A stretch of 64,000 bases of DNA from Winogradskyella thalassocola (GCF_900099995.1 NZ_FNCZ01000008.1:62001-126000); one strand, 5' to 3'; positions 18,787 to 28,464 are shown, counted from the first letter of the stretch. Numbers and translations are program-made. Notes: a model not told the origin generated them from the sequence alone.

Positions 18787-19614
18787 ATGAAATTTAATAA
18801 AGTAGTGTTGAGTTTTTTAATAATTGTTGTTATGGTTTCATGTGCAACAAATCCTTTTACAGGAAAAAAAACAATGGCATTTGTTGGTAACGATCAATTA
18901 TTTCCATCTGCGTTTGCACAATATAATCAAGTATTATCCGAAAGTAAAGTTATAACCGGTACGTCTGATGCCGAAATGATTAAGCGTGTTGGACAGCGAA
19001 TCTCAGTTGCGGCAGAGCGTTGGTTAATTGCTAATGGCCATCATGGTTATTTGGATGATTACAAATGGGAATATAACCTTATAGAGTCAGAGCAAGTTAA
19101 TGCTTGGTGTATGCCAGGAGGAAAAATTGCATTCTACACAGGGATTTTACCAATTGCAGAAAATGAAACTGCAATCGCAGCTATTATGGGTCATGAAGTT
19201 GTACATGCATTAGCAAACCATGGGCAGCAACGTATGAGTGCGGCATATGTACAGCAAGGTTTAGCTGTTGTGGGTAATGTAGCTTTAGCAAATGATGAAC
19301 AATCGTTAGGAATTTTTAATCAATCCTTTGGTATCGCTTCTAATGTTGTTGGAATGTTGCCTTTTAGTAGAGCTCATGAGACTGAAGCTGATAAAGTAGG
19401 ATTAATTATTATGGCAATAGCAGGATATAATCCAGATGAAGCGGCTGAATTATGGAAACGAATGGAAGCAAATAGTGGAGGACAAGCACCACCAGAATTT
19501 TTAAGTTCGCACCCAGCGAATGATACAAGAATTAAAAATTTACAAGAGTTAGCACCAGAAGCAAAAGCGGAAGCTAAAAAATTTGGTGTGACATCATTTA
19601 GACCAATAAACTAA
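18787..19614 (+). CDS. M48 family zinc metalloprotease lipoprotein (LoiP/YcaL-like)
   Basis: A periplasmic zinc protease of the M48C type, likely involved in envelope protein quality control. The start at 18787 gives a lipoprotein signal (residues 1-19, lipobox MVSC). The zinc site is GHEVVHALANH (HExxH), and the third ligand Glu lies in the downstream SRAHETEADKVGL helix. The motif VNAWCMPGGKIAFYTGIL is the edge strand typical of the family. The end of the protein holds the SSHPANDTRIKNL segment that normally closes the domain. An upstream in-frame ATG at 18736 would bury the signal peptide and is rejected. A strong terminator follows 28 bases after the stop. Confidence 0.93.
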   Translation: MKFNKVVLSFLIIVVMVSCATNPFTGKKTMAFVGNDQLFPSAFAQYNQVLSESKVITGTSDAEMIKRVGQRISVAAERWLIANGHHGYLDDYKWEYNLIESEQVNAWCMPGGKIAFYTGILPIAENETAIAAIMGHEVVHALANHGQQRMSAAYVQQGLAVVGNVALANDEQSLGIFNQSFGIASNVVGMLPFSRAHETEADKVGLIIMAIAGYNPDEAAELWKRMEANSGGQAPPEFLSSHPANDTRIKNLQELAPEAKAEAKKFGVTSFRPIN

Positions 19615-19641
19615 GATTATAAATATATTTGTTTACTTTAG

Positions 19642-19669
19642 AAGCTGCTCAATTTGAGCAGCTTTTTTT
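19642..19669 (+). terminator. Rho-independent terminator after the M48 gene
   Basis: AAGCTGCTC (19642-19650) pairs with GAGCAGCTT (19656-19664) around AATTT, with a run of seven T at 19663-19669. Confidence 0.88.
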
Positions 19670-19756
19670 ATGAAACTATTTTACAGATAATGATTTAGTT
19701 AAGTTATACTAAGACAAAATCATATTGAATATATACGAGTTAATTAACCGGCATTT

Positions 19757-21157
19757 ATGAGTGAATTTAAAAAAGGAAGTAAAAAACTTCTCAACGCGTG
19801 GGCATTTTATGATTGGGCAAATTCAGTTTATACGTTAACTATAGCATCGTCTATATTTCCGATATTTTATTCCGCATTATTTATATCTCAAGTTGATAAG
19901 AATGTTGCTGCTTTTGGAATGGTTTTTAAAAGTACAGCATTGATTACTTATGTTACCGCATTCACGTTTTTAATGGTTGCATTTCTATCTCCTATTCTTT
20001 CTGGTATTGCGGATTACGTTGGTAATAAAAAGACCTTTATGAAATTCTTTTGCTATGTTGGTAGTGCGGGTTGTATAGGTTTATATTGGTTTAGCATTGA
20101 ACCAGACAGAATTCATTTTAGTCTATTGTTTTATTTCATGGGATTGATAGGCTATTGGGGAAGTTTGGTGTTTTACAATTCGTATTTGCCAGATATTGCT
20201 TATCCAGAACAACAAGATCGTATAAGTGCTAAGGGATTTAGTATGGGGTATGCAGGAAGTGTTTTACTGTTGGTTTTTAACTTAGCGATGGTCATGTATC
20301 CTAATTGGTTTGGTTTTGATATTAGCATTTCTAGTACTATTACAGAGCGAGGTATAGATGCAGAAATAGCTGAAGCATTACAAGATGCTAAAAATAAAGC
20401 ATCTTTTGAAGCGATGCGTATTTCTTTTATTACAGTAGGGTTATGGTGGATTTTATTCAGTCAATATACCTTTTATATCCTTCCTAATGGAGTTAAGAAA
20501 GGTGGTAAGGTTACAAAAGATGTCTTGTTTAATGGCTTAAAAGAGTTGAGGCAAGTGTGGATTCAACTAAAGCAGAATTTACGTTTAAAACGCTATCTAG
20601 CGGCATTTTTTGTGTTTAGTATGGCAGTGCAAACTATTATGTTAGTTGCCGTTTATTTTGGTGAAGAGGAGATTGCTTGGGGAGATTCTGAGGCAAAAAC
20701 TTTTGGGTTAATTGTCAGTATTTTAGTAATTCAAATAGTTGCTATATTGGGAGCTTTTTTAACGTCTCGTGCATCATCGAAATTTGGAAATATTAAAACA
20801 CTTATTGTCATTAATTCCTTATGGATGGCACTTTGTTTCTATGCATACTTTATGGAAACTCCATTTCAGTTTTATATTGCAGCGGGTTTTGTAGGATTGG
20901 TTATGGGTGGAGTACAAGCCTTAGCGAGATCTACGTATTCTAAATTTTTACCCGAAACAGAGGATACCACGTCATATTTCAGTTTTTATGATGTCGCAGA
21001 AAAAATAGGAATTGTTTTTGGAATGGTCATTTTTGCAACTATAGATCAGGTTACAGGAAGTATGAGGAATGCTATTTTGTTCTTGGTTGTCTTTTTTGTT
21101 GCAGGAATTATACTCTTGTTTAGAGTCCCAAAATCAGAATTGGAAAATAAATCGTAA
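19757..21157 (+). CDS. MFS transporter, UMF1/Atg22-like
   Basis: A 466-residue major-facilitator carrier with about 12 transmembrane segments. The opening AWAFYDWANSVYTLTI is the hallmark of the UMF1 (Atg22/VPS22-like) subfamily. The loop FLSPILSGIADYVGNKKTFM is the MFS motif-A-like loop between helices 2 and 3, and YNSYLPDIA and GVQALARSTYSKFLPE are further family landmarks. In yeast, members export amino acids from the vacuole; the bacterial substrate is unknown. It is followed 12 bases later by the four-Cys lipoprotein gene, so the pair may be co-transcribed. Confidence 0.88.
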   Translation: MSEFKKGSKKLLNAWAFYDWANSVYTLTIASSIFPIFYSALFISQVDKNVAAFGMVFKSTALITYVTAFTFLMVAFLSPILSGIADYVGNKKTFMKFFCYVGSAGCIGLYWFSIEPDRIHFSLLFYFMGLIGYWGSLVFYNSYLPDIAYPEQQDRISAKGFSMGYAGSVLLLVFNLAMVMYPNWFGFDISISSTITERGIDAEIAEALQDAKNKASFEAMRISFITVGLWWILFSQYTFYILPNGVKKGGKVTKDVLFNGLKELRQVWIQLKQNLRLKRYLAAFFVFSMAVQTIMLVAVYFGEEEIAWGDSEAKTFGLIVSILVIQIVAILGAFLTSRASSKFGNIKTLIVINSLWMALCFYAYFMETPFQFYIAAGFVGLVMGGVQALARSTYSKFLPETEDTTSYFSFYDVAEKIGIVFGMVIFATIDQVTGSMRNAILFLVVFFVAGIILLFRVPKSELENKS

Positions 21158-21169
21158 ATTTATCATGCT

Positions 21170-22090
21170 ATGATAAATAAAATACCAGTCCTATATTCAC
21201 TTATAGTACTCACCTTGTTGGTTAGTTGTGATAACGAAACTTTTGAAGGAAAGTCTATGGTTGATAACAATTCTTGTCAGTTGGCAATGCAGTCTAGTGC
21301 TACTGCTTTGGAAAACTTAAACTCCGCAACCACAACTAGTTTTAGCCTTTTATGCCAAGTTTATAAAGATGCTTTACAGTATCAGATTGATGTTTGTGGT
21401 GATACCAATAGTATATTACAGCTTACAATAAATAGTTTAGGTGATTGTGCTGTGTCGGATGGACTTTGTGAAGAAGCTACGGCCTCCTCGCAATTAGCAC
21501 AAAACAGTTATAACTCAGCCAATAGTAGTAATTTTGAGGAATTATGTAATGCTTATAAAAATGCACTAAACAATCAAATTGAGGTCTGTGGAGACAATGG
21601 ATCATTGCAAATTATAATCGATAGCTTAGGGGATTGTGAACTCTCTACTGTAGAAACGACGGGCTCATGGAAATTGGTAAATTGGAATACAGATTTATTT
21701 CGAGATATAAATAACGATGGAATAGAAACAGGCTTCTACCTAGATGAAATAGACTGTTATAATAATGAAACGATAACGTTCAATCCAGATGGGACTGGTA
21801 CGTTCTTTTTTAGATCAAAAGCTAATATTACATACACACCAGTTGAAGGATCTGATACGGATGTTGATTTCTCTGTAGAATGTATTGAAATTAGTGAAGA
21901 CAATTCCTTTAATTGGATACAAATTGGAAATTCAGTTAATATTACCATGCTAGATGGTGAGATTATAAACTACTTTAGAAATGGTAATTCGCTATTTGTC
22001 GCTTTTAATGATGGTTTTTTTGCAGCAAGCACTGTAGAAGGTGGTCCAAATATTTCTGAACGTGTTACGTATGTTTATGTAAAATTATGA
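21170..22090 (+). CDS. Lipoprotein with two four-cysteine repeats and a lipocalin-like C-terminal domain
   Basis: A 306-residue surface or periplasmic lipoprotein (lipobox LLVSC, Cys20). Residues 36-93 and 100-156 form a tandem duplication. Each copy has four cysteines with nearly identical spacing (36-62-76-93 and 100-126-140-156). Shared landmarks are LC..YKDAL or LC.AYKNAL, QI(D/E)VCGD and SLGDC. Each copy probably folds as a small disulfide-linked helical bundle. From about residue 163 (GSWKLVNWNTDLF) a lipocalin-like or META-like beta-barrel begins, with FNPDGTGTFFF as a typical strand. Function unknown. It lies 12 bases after the MFS carrier and is ended by a hairpin shared with the convergent GIN operon. 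Confidence 0.72.
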   Translation: MINKIPVLYSLIVLTLLVSCDNETFEGKSMVDNNSCQLAMQSSATALENLNSATTTSFSLLCQVYKDALQYQIDVCGDTNSILQLTINSLGDCAVSDGLCEEATASSQLAQNSYNSANSSNFEELCNAYKNALNNQIEVCGDNGSLQIIIDSLGDCELSTVETTGSWKLVNWNTDLFRDINNDGIETGFYLDEIDCYNNETITFNPDGTGTFFFRSKANITYTPVEGSDTDVDFSVECIEISEDNSFNWIQIGNSVNITMLDGEIINYFRNGNSLFVAFNDGFFAASTVEGGPNISERVTYVYVKL

Positions 22091-22138
22091 TGGTTAAATA
22101 GTTAAAGCACACAAGCTAATGTTTGATTTTTAATCAAA

Positions 22139-22167
22139 GAAAGGACAAGCAAATGCTTGTCCTTTTC
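22139..22167. terminator. Bidirectional terminator between convergent genes
   Basis: AAAGGACAAGC (22140-22150) pairs with GCTTGTCCTTT (22155-22165) around AAAT. Flanking A and T runs suit termination on both strands, between the four-Cys lipoprotein (+) and the GIN gene (-). Confidence 0.85.
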
Positions 22168-22190
22168 TATAAAAATTATAATTATAAATT

Positions 22191-22916
22191 TTAATTGCTA
22201 ACACTACCAGACCCTGAGATATTGGTATTCTTTTTTGTGGGTTTTCCTGAATATTTTAAATCACCAGAACCTGCTATTGCTACATTGAGTTCACCGTTAC
22301 AAACCACAGATATATCTCCAGAACCCGCAATTTTAGCGTCTACATTCGTGCTTTTTAAAGCATCCCCATCAAAATCACCAGAGCCCGCTACAACGGTTGT
22401 TAGATTACTCGTTACTCCTTTAAGCTTAATATCACCAGAACCGGCTATTTTGCTTTCTATCTCTTCCGCATCAATAGTTAAATTAATATCTCCAGAACCA
22501 GCTAAAGCCACTTTAAATGTATCTGCTTTTATGGTACCAGAATTTTCAACGTCACCAGATCCTGCTAGAGACACAGAACTAATAGATTCATAAGGTATAG
22601 TGATGACGATGGTTTCGCTAGGTTTTAAATTATACCCATCTTTAATTTTAATGTGGAGCGAATTACTTTTAACTTCAGTAACGATATAGTCCATTAAATT
22701 AGAATCTCCTTTAATTGAAATATTGCCTTCTGTACCTTTAACTAGTTTAAAGTCCATAGATCCTGAGGCTTTTATGTCATCATAAGAATCTGTAGAAACG
22801 GTTGTTGTGGTAATGTTGCCATCTCCTTTAATTTTTTTAGATTTTCCCCACTGTGCAGAAGCTAATGTAGTACTTAAAAGAAGCGTTAAGATTGTAATTG
22901 ATTTTAATAGTTTCAT
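22191..22916 (-). CDS. GIN-domain (DUF2807) adhesin-like protein
   Basis: A 241-residue secreted protein with a signal peptide (about residues 1-21, LASAQW). It belongs to the head-GIN (DUF2807) family. The core repeat AGSGD recurs six times about every 19-22 residues (LAGSGDV, LAGSGDI, IAGSGDI, VAGSGDF, IAGSGDI, IAGSGDL) and ends with SGSGSV, predicting a right-handed beta-helix-like solenoid. The biochemical role of the family is unknown; surface or adhesin roles are only proposed. It is the last gene of the ECF sigma / anti-sigma / DUF4097 operon and is 40 bases from its neighbour. Confidence 0.88.
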   Translation of the reverse strand: MKLLKSITILTLLLSTTLASAQWGKSKKIKGDGNITTTTVSTDSYDDIKASGSMDFKLVKGTEGNISIKGDSNLMDYIVTEVKSNSLHIKIKDGYNLKPSETIVITIPYESISSVSLAGSGDVENSGTIKADTFKVALAGSGDINLTIDAEEIESKIAGSGDIKLKGVTSNLTTVVAGSGDFDGDALKSTNVDAKIAGSGDISVVCNGELNVAIAGSGDLKYSGKPTKKNTNISGSGSVSN

Positions 22917-22956
22917 AAGTTTTTGATTTTAATTGATTGATGTAATATTTATTTTC

Positions 22957-24048
22957 TTAATTGTTTTTAAAAGTGATGCTACCATATTCAGATTTTATAA
23001 GTACTGAATTGTTGGAATTTGGAGTGCCGTGATAGCCAATGTATTTCTTTCCAAAGTTGTCTGTATTTTTTTCTGTAAAATTGAAACCATCGGATTCTCT
23101 TAGCGACCCAAAGTCAATATCAATATTAAAATCGAAATTGTAATCACTATCAATTCCGATAGTAATACCAACAAATTCAGTATCAATATCTAATTTTTTA
23201 GTGTTTGGAGTTAAGCGGTCAATTTTTATAGAACCATAATCGGCCCTTATTTTTGCTGTTTTATAAATGGTGCCAAGTCTTAAGGATAAATAATCACCTT
23301 TTCCGTCTAAGTTGTTGATGCTGTTTATTTTGAGAGAGCCATAGTCACATTCATAGACAACATTTTCAGCAATTTCAATTACGGATGTGGTATAATCTGC
23401 TTCTAAGTTTAAATCTTTAGCTTTTGCAACTGTAAATTCGCTATAATCTGCTTCAATGGTTCCGTTGTTTATATATTCAAAATAACTGTTTCTAGTGTAA
23501 TCTAAGTGTAGTGAATTAGATTTACCCATGAGTTCTTTAGTAGTTACTTTTCCATAATCACATTTTATATAGGCGTTGCCTTCAAGCTTGTCTAAATTTA
23601 TATAGCCATAATCGTTAAACAAACTAACATGATTTGTAATGGGCATTTTAACCACGTAATTCACTTCTATTTTTACATTGTTGCCTAATTTCTTATTCCA
23701 CCAAGAGGTATCCCAACTATTACCATCAATTGCTGTAATTGCAGAAACTTTATGAGGTGCAGATTGAAAAGCAACATCTAATTCGTTCAATTTTTCATTG
23801 ACTTTACTTTCATTATTACCTTCTACTTTTATGATGACTTGGATATCAATGCGGTTTTCGCTCCATGTGATGATATCAATATTCCCATAACGATTGGTAA
23901 TGTTAAATGTAGCGTCAGCATTGACATTAAAAGATTTTTTAATGGTTTTCTGTTTTTCGTGCTTTACGACTTTTGGTGTCTCATTTGATGCCGAGATAAC
24001 GGTTGGCATCAGTAATAAAAGAAAGCATATGTTATAAAATATTTTCAT
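22957..24048 (-). CDS. DUF4097-like secreted solenoid protein
   Basis: A 363-residue exported protein (signal about residues 1-20, FLLLLMPTVISAS). It has the repeated short strand pattern of DUF4097/adhesin-like families. Phrases such as NRYGNIDIITW, NDYGYINLDKL, CDYGKVTTKEL, ADYSEFTVAK, CDYGSLKI, ADYGSIKIDRL and SEYGSITFKN recur about every 20 residues. This YG-x-(I/L) repeat predicts a parallel beta-solenoid similar to the next GIN protein. The start is the ATG overlapping the anti-sigma gene by 17 bases, since it gives a clean signal peptide; a start 11 codons earlier is less likely. The overlap implies translational coupling with the anti-sigma factor. Confidence 0.78.
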   Translation of the reverse strand: MKIFYNICFLLLLMPTVISASNETPKVVKHEKQKTIKKSFNVNADATFNITNRYGNIDIITWSENRIDIQVIIKVEGNNESKVNEKLNELDVAFQSAPHKVSAITAIDGNSWDTSWWNKKLGNNVKIEVNYVVKMPITNHVSLFNDYGYINLDKLEGNAYIKCDYGKVTTKELMGKSNSLHLDYTRNSYFEYINNGTIEADYSEFTVAKAKDLNLEADYTTSVIEIAENVVYECDYGSLKINSINNLDGKGDYLSLRLGTIYKTAKIRADYGSIKIDRLTPNTKKLDIDTEFVGITIGIDSDYNFDFNIDIDFGSLRESDGFNFTEKNTDNFGKKYIGYHGTPNSNNSVLIKSEYGSITFKNN

Positions 24049-24592
24049 TTGAATTGGATTTGAATTGTTTAACGATTTCAATTTGTTCTAATACGGTATT
24101 TAAAATATCTATTCTAGTTTGAAAGTTGGAAATCATCGCATAAATAACACGCTGGTTTTTTCCGCTTTCGGTTAAATCTGTTTTTAATTTTTTGTAATCA
24201 GTTTCTAAAAGTTGAATTTGGACTAATGCATCATTAATAATTTGTTCAGTTAATGGCGAACGTTCTTTATTAAGTCGCTTTAATTCACTTTCAATGGTAA
24301 TCGTGAAAAAGTCTTGTGTTTCGGACATTTCTGGAGATACGCTTGCTAAATCTAAATCTTCAGGCTGTTGTTGTTGTAATGTTGTAAATAGCCCGAAACA
24401 AATAACGATAGAAGCGGCAATAGCTAAAAAAGGTTTCCAGTTAAACCCAGATTGTTTTTTGGTTTCAGTTGCACCGGAGTCTTCAGCTTTCAGTTTGTCT
24501 AAAAAGCGTTGCTCATGATTATTGTGAGGTGTTTCAATATTAAATTCACCTTTTAAATCATCAAATAAGCGTTCTAAATTATCGTCTATCAT
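24032..24592 (-). CDS. Putative anti-sigma factor
   Basis: A 186-residue protein with a cytoplasmic N-terminus (residues 1-50, LERLFDDLKGEFNIETP...), one transmembrane helix (about residues 52-69, FLAIAASIVICFGLF) and a periplasmic helical region. The latter is rich in charged heptads (ITIESELKRLNKE, IQLLETDYKKLKTDL, LNTVLEQIEIVKQ) and probably forms a coiled coil. Position directly after an ECF sigma gene (2 bases apart) and topology indicate an anti-sigma factor. No zinc ZAS motif (HxxxCxxC) is present. The coiled-coil sensor region is unlike the usual anti-sigma domains. Confidence 0.75.
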   Translation of the reverse strand: MIDDNLERLFDDLKGEFNIETPHNNHEQRFLDKLKAEDSGATETKKQSGFNWKPFLAIAASIVICFGLFTTLQQQQPEDLDLASVSPEMSETQDFFTITIESELKRLNKERSPLTEQIINDALVQIQLLETDYKKLKTDLTESGKNQRVIYAMISNFQTRIDILNTVLEQIEIVKQFKSNSNENIL

Positions 24593-24594
24593 AA

Positions 24595-25143
24595 TTAATT
24601 TAGTATTAATTTTTTGCGTAAACTATCTTTTGCTCTCGATATTAAGGTTCTACAATTGGCATAAGAAATGTTCATAATCTCACAGATTTCTTCGTAATCG
24701 TAACCTTCAATTAGATGTAATGATAAGCCCAAACTGTAATTTGGTTTTAAGGTTTTCATAGTGTCTAAAATCAGTTTTACTTTTTCGTTATTTTGTTCAT
24801 TTTCATTAATGCCGTTATCGTCTTCAACTTTATAGATCACACTATCTAAAGGCACTTCATTTTGCTTTACCGCTTTGTTATAATAGCCAATGCTGTTGTT
24901 CACAACAATACGTTTTAACCATGCGCCAAATAAATTAGTGTCTTGTAGCGTGTCTAGTTTTGTAAAAGCCGTTAAAAACGACTCCTGCATAATGTCCTCA
25001 GCTTTAAAAGAATCCTTTACAATTCTAATGGCTGTGTTATACATAGCTTTATTATATCTGTTGTAAATTTCCAACTGTGCACGTTGGTTTCCAGATTGAC
25101 AAAGCTGTAATAACTGTTCGATATTTTGATTGGTTGATTTCAA
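24595..25143 (-). CDS. ECF-type RNA polymerase sigma factor
   Basis: A 182-residue sigma-70 family protein with region 2 (residues about 25-90, IYNRYNKAMYNTAIRIVKDSFKAEDIMQESFLTAFTKL) and region 4 (about 125-180, YSLGLSLHLIEGYDYEEICEIMNISYANCRTLISRAKDSLRKKL). These contact the -10 and -35 promoter elements. It heads a four-gene minus-strand operon with the membrane anti-sigma and two secreted solenoid proteins, which are its likely targets. A GTAACAA sequence lies on the minus strand about 42-48 bases upstream of the ATG (nt 25185-25191) and could be part of an autoregulated ECF promoter. That site is inference. Confidence 0.93.
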   Translation of the reverse strand: MKSTNQNIEQLLQLCQSGNQRAQLEIYNRYNKAMYNTAIRIVKDSFKAEDIMQESFLTAFTKLDTLQDTNLFGAWLKRIVVNNSIGYYNKAVKQNEVPLDSVIYKVEDDNGINENEQNNEKVKLILDTMKTLKPNYSLGLSLHLIEGYDYEEICEIMNISYANCRTLISRAKDSLRKKLILN

Positions 25144-25372
25144 AAAAACAATTGCTTTTACTTATAGAGCGCTACTTTTATGTATTGTTACAGTTCATAT
25201 GAAAAAAAATTATACGGATATAAAGGTAATGGCATAACAATTGAAATTACAGTAGTGTGAATAACTTTGAATATCTTCTAATGTTTTGATATTCAGTATG
25301 AAGTTAATTATTAATACATTTAAAATAATGTTGTTCTGTTCATTATAATGACAGAATGGCTCAAAAATATAT

Positions 25373-27826
25373 ATGGCAAAATCAAATTTTTTAAACTTAG
25401 ACAATCTGTCATTTCAGGATTTTGATGAGAATTCAGAATTAATTCCATTAATGACTCCAGAAGATGAAGAATTAATAAACAACGAATCGTTACCAGAATC
25501 GTTACCAATTTTACCCTTAAGAAATACCGTTTTATTTCCAGGTGTGGTCATTCCGATTACAGCAGGTAGAGATGCATCTATTAAACTAATTAATGATGCG
25601 AATAAAGGCGGAAAAGTAATCGGAGTGGTATCTCAGAAGGACGAATCTGTTGAAAATCCAACAGCAAAAGACATCTATAAAACAGGTACTGTTGCCCGAA
25701 TCTTAAAAGTGCTAAAAATGCCAGATGGTAACACAACTGTTATTATACAAGGTAAAAAACGATTTGCTATCAATGAAGTGATTTCAGAAAAGCCTTATTT
25801 AACGGCTACAATTTCTGATATTCCTGAAGCAAAACCAGCGAAAGAAAATGAGGAGTTTAGAGCCATTATAGATTCTATTAAGGATTTATCTTTAGACATC
25901 ATTAAAGAAAGTCCGAACATTCCTTCTGAAGCAAGTTTTGCGATTAAAAATATTGAAAGCGATTCGTTCTTAGTCAACTTTGTATCGTCTAATATGAATC
26001 TTAAAGTAGAAGAGAAGCAAGAATTGTTAAAGATTAATGATCTTAAAGAACGTGCGCTTCAAACTTTAAAGTTCATGAATCTTGAGTTTCAAAAATTGGA
26101 GCTTAAGAATGATATTCAGAATAAGGTTCAGAGTGATATGAACCAACAACAACGTGAGTATTTCTTACATCAGCAAATGAAAACCATTCAAGAAGAATTG
26201 GGTGGAGGAGTATCTTCAGGTGAAGAGATTGAAGATATGCGTGCACGTGCTAAGAAAAAGAAATGGTACGATAAAGTAAAAGAACATTTTGATAAGGAGT
26301 TGGCTAAAATGCAGCGCATGAATCCTCAGGTGGCTGAGTATTCTATTCAACGTAATTATTTAGATCTCTTTTTAGATTTACCATGGAATGAGTTTAGCAA
26401 GGATAAATTCGATTTAAAGCGCGCGCAGAAAATCTTAGACCGTGATCATTTCGGACTAGAAGATGTAAAGAAAAGAATCATTGAATATTTAGCGGTTTTA
26501 AAACTTCGTAACGATATGAAGTCCCCAATCCTATGTCTTTATGGGCCTCCAGGTGTTGGTAAAACGTCTTTGGGTAAATCTATTGCTGAAGCTTTAGGAA
26601 GAGAATATGTAAGAATTTCATTGGGTGGTTTACGTGATGAAGCAGAAATCCGTGGTCATAGAAAAACCTATATTGGTGCTATGCCAGGACGAATTATTCA
26701 AAGTTTAAAGAAAGCTGGTACGTCGAATCCTGTATTTGTATTAGATGAAATAGATAAATTATCTACAGGTAGCCAAGGTGATCCGTCGTCTGCGATGTTA
26801 GAAGTGTTAGATCCTGAGCAAAACAATGAGTTTTACGATAATTTCCTAGAAATGGGGTATGACTTATCTAAAGTGATGTTTATTGCGACGTCTAATAGCA
26901 TGAATACCATTCAGCCAGCATTAAGAGACCGAATGGAAATCATTAATGTTACAGGATATACTATTGAAGAAAAAGTAGAGATTGCTAAACGTCATTTATT
27001 ACCAAAGCAATTAAAAGAACACGGTTTAGATGATAAAGCTTTAAAAATAGCAAAGCCACAACTCGAAAAAATAGTTGAAGGGTATACACGCGAATCTGGT
27101 GTTAGGGGCTTAGAAAAACAAATTGCAAAAATGGTACGTTATGCAGCCAAAAATATTGCAATGGAAGAGGAGTATAACATCAAGATTTCTAATGAAGATG
27201 TTATTGAAATTCTAGGAAGCCCAAGAATGGAGCGCGACAAATACGAAAACAATGATGTTGCCGGAGTTGTTACAGGTCTAGCTTGGACAAGTGTTGGTGG
27301 GGATATTTTATTTATAGAATCTATACTATCAAAAGGAAAAGGAACCTTATCTATTACAGGAAACTTAGGTAAAGTAATGAAGGAATCTGCCACTATTGCC
27401 ATGGAATACATTAAGGCAAATGCAGATGAATTTGGTATTGATCCAGAGGTTTTCGGAAAATATAATGTACACATTCACGTGCCAGAAGGAGCAACTCCAA
27501 AAGATGGTCCAAGTGCAGGTGTTACTATGTTAACTTCTTTAGTATCTTTGTTTACACAACGTAAAGTTAAAAAGAGCTTAGCGATGACAGGCGAAATTAC
27601 GTTAAGAGGTAAAGTGTTACCTGTTGGTGGTATCAAAGAAAAAATCTTAGCAGCGAAACGTGCTCGTATTAAAGAGATTTTACTTTGTGAAGATAACCGA
27701 AGAGACATTGAGGAAATTAAACCAGAATATTTAAAAGGTTTAACGTTCCACTATGTTAAGGATATGAGTGATGTTTTAAAACTAGCACTTACAAAGCAAA
27801 AAGTAAATAATGCAAAAAAGCTTTAA
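25373..27826 (+). CDS. lon: ATP-dependent endopeptidase Lon
   Basis: Lon degrades misfolded and regulatory proteins in the cytoplasm. The 817 residues show the N-terminal substrate-binding LON domain ([20 protein letters not shown], residues about 40-240) and the AAA+ module with Walker [10 protein letters not shown] and Walker [10 protein letters not shown]. The C-terminal protease domain has the catalytic Ser in [11 protein letters not shown] and the catalytic Lys in the following [13 protein letters not shown] helix. The region before lon (229 bases) is shared with the divergent ECF sigma gene. The next gene begins inside lon, overlapping it by 17 bases. Confidence 0.97.
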   Translation: MAKSNFLNLDNLSFQDFDENSELIPLMTPEDEELINNESLPESLPILPLRNTVLFPGVVIPITAGRDASIKLINDANKGGKVIGVVSQKDESVENPTAKDIYKTGTVARILKVLKMPDGNTTVIIQGKKRFAINEVISEKPYLTATISDIPEAKPAKENEEFRAIIDSIKDLSLDIIKESPNIPSEASFAIKNIESDSFLVNFVSSNMNLKVEEKQELLKINDLKERALQTLKFMNLEFQKLELKNDIQNKVQSDMNQQQREYFLHQQMKTIQEELGGGVSSGEEIEDMRARAKKKKWYDKVKEHFDKELAKMQRMNPQVAEYSIQRNYLDLFLDLPWNEFSKDKFDLKRAQKILDRDHFGLEDVKKRIIEYLAVLKLRNDMKSPILCLYGPPGVGKTSLGKSIAEALGREYVRISLGGLRDEAEIRGHRKTYIGAMPGRIIQSLKKAGTSNPVFVLDEIDKLSTGSQGDPSSAMLEVLDPEQNNEFYDNFLEMGYDLSKVMFIATSNSMNTIQPALRDRMEIINVTGYTIEEKVEIAKRHLLPKQLKEHGLDDKALKIAKPQLEKIVEGYTRESGVRGLEKQIAKMVRYAAKNIAMEEEYNIKISNEDVIEILGSPRMERDKYENNDVAGVVTGLAWTSVGGDILFIESILSKGKGTLSITGNLGKVMKESATIAMEYIKANADEFGIDPEVFGKYNVHIHVPEGATPKDGPSAGVTMLTSLVSLFTQRKVKKSLAMTGEITLRGKVLPVGGIKEKILAAKRARIKEILLCEDNRRDIEEIKPEYLKGLTFHYVKDMSDVLKLALTKQKVNNAKKL

Positions 27827-28391
27827 ACTAATATTGACATTTTTAATAAGTTTTACTTCGTTAATGAGTGCATTTGCTCAAGACGAAGTAAAATTTAAAG
27901 ATGTTATATTAGATGGAAAGCCTGCAAAATTAAATATAGTTACAGGGGAGATTACCCTTGTGAAATTAGAAGATAACGTGGTTGAGACCAAAATAGATTC
28001 GGTGCAAACACAACCTATATTGGTTACTGATTCTAGGACCATTAAGGCGTCGAAGCCTACAGATGTTGATTCTGATAATGATTCTGATTTTCATATTGTT
28101 AAAGAAGGGGACAATCTATTTCAATTATCTATTAAGTATAAGTCGAGTTTAGGAGAATTGCAAAAAGCCAATAATTTAGAGACAACGCTCATAAAAAAAG
28201 GACAAAAATTAAGAGTACGAAACTTTGATAAAGTTAATGTCGACGAAAACCATTTGGTTTGGGTTGTTAAAAAAGGTGATAATTTATATAAAATTGCCAT
28301 CGAAAAAGGAACAACGGTTAAAGCACTTAAACGCATTAATGACTTAAAGAGTGATGTGATTAAAATCGGTCAAAAGTTGCAATTAAAATAG
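27810..28391 (+). CDS. Secreted protein with two LysM domains
   Basis: A 193-residue exported protein (signal residues 1-23, LMSAFAQ). After a linker of about 65 residues come two LysM peptidoglycan-binding domains (about residues 93-136 and 149-192). The repeat motifs are [19 protein letters not shown] and [19 protein letters not shown], each closing with KKGQKLRV or KIGQKLQL. It should bind the cell wall in the periplasm. It overlaps the end of lon by 17 bases in another frame, so its translation probably depends on ribosomes finishing lon. A 73-base gap follows before porQ. Confidence 0.85.
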   Translation: MQKSFKLILTFLISFTSLMSAFAQDEVKFKDVILDGKPAKLNIVTGEITLVKLEDNVVETKIDSVQTQPILVTDSRTIKASKPTDVDSDNDSDFHIVKEGDNLFQLSIKYKSSLGELQKANNLETTLIKKGQKLRVRNFDKVNVDENHLVWVVKKGDNLYKIAIEKGTTVKALKRINDLKSDVIKIGQKLQLK

Positions 28392-28464
28392 AAAAGAACA
28401 ACACTCAAAAAATAAAAAAATCATATCATCGTTTTAAGATAGATTTAGTTATTTTGCAAAATCT

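Noticed and set aside
22195-22593. 132-codon plus-strand frame with repeated SPEPA motifs
   Set aside because: It is the mirror of the AGSGD repeats of the GIN gene on the other strand; the periodic DNA causes the long open frame.
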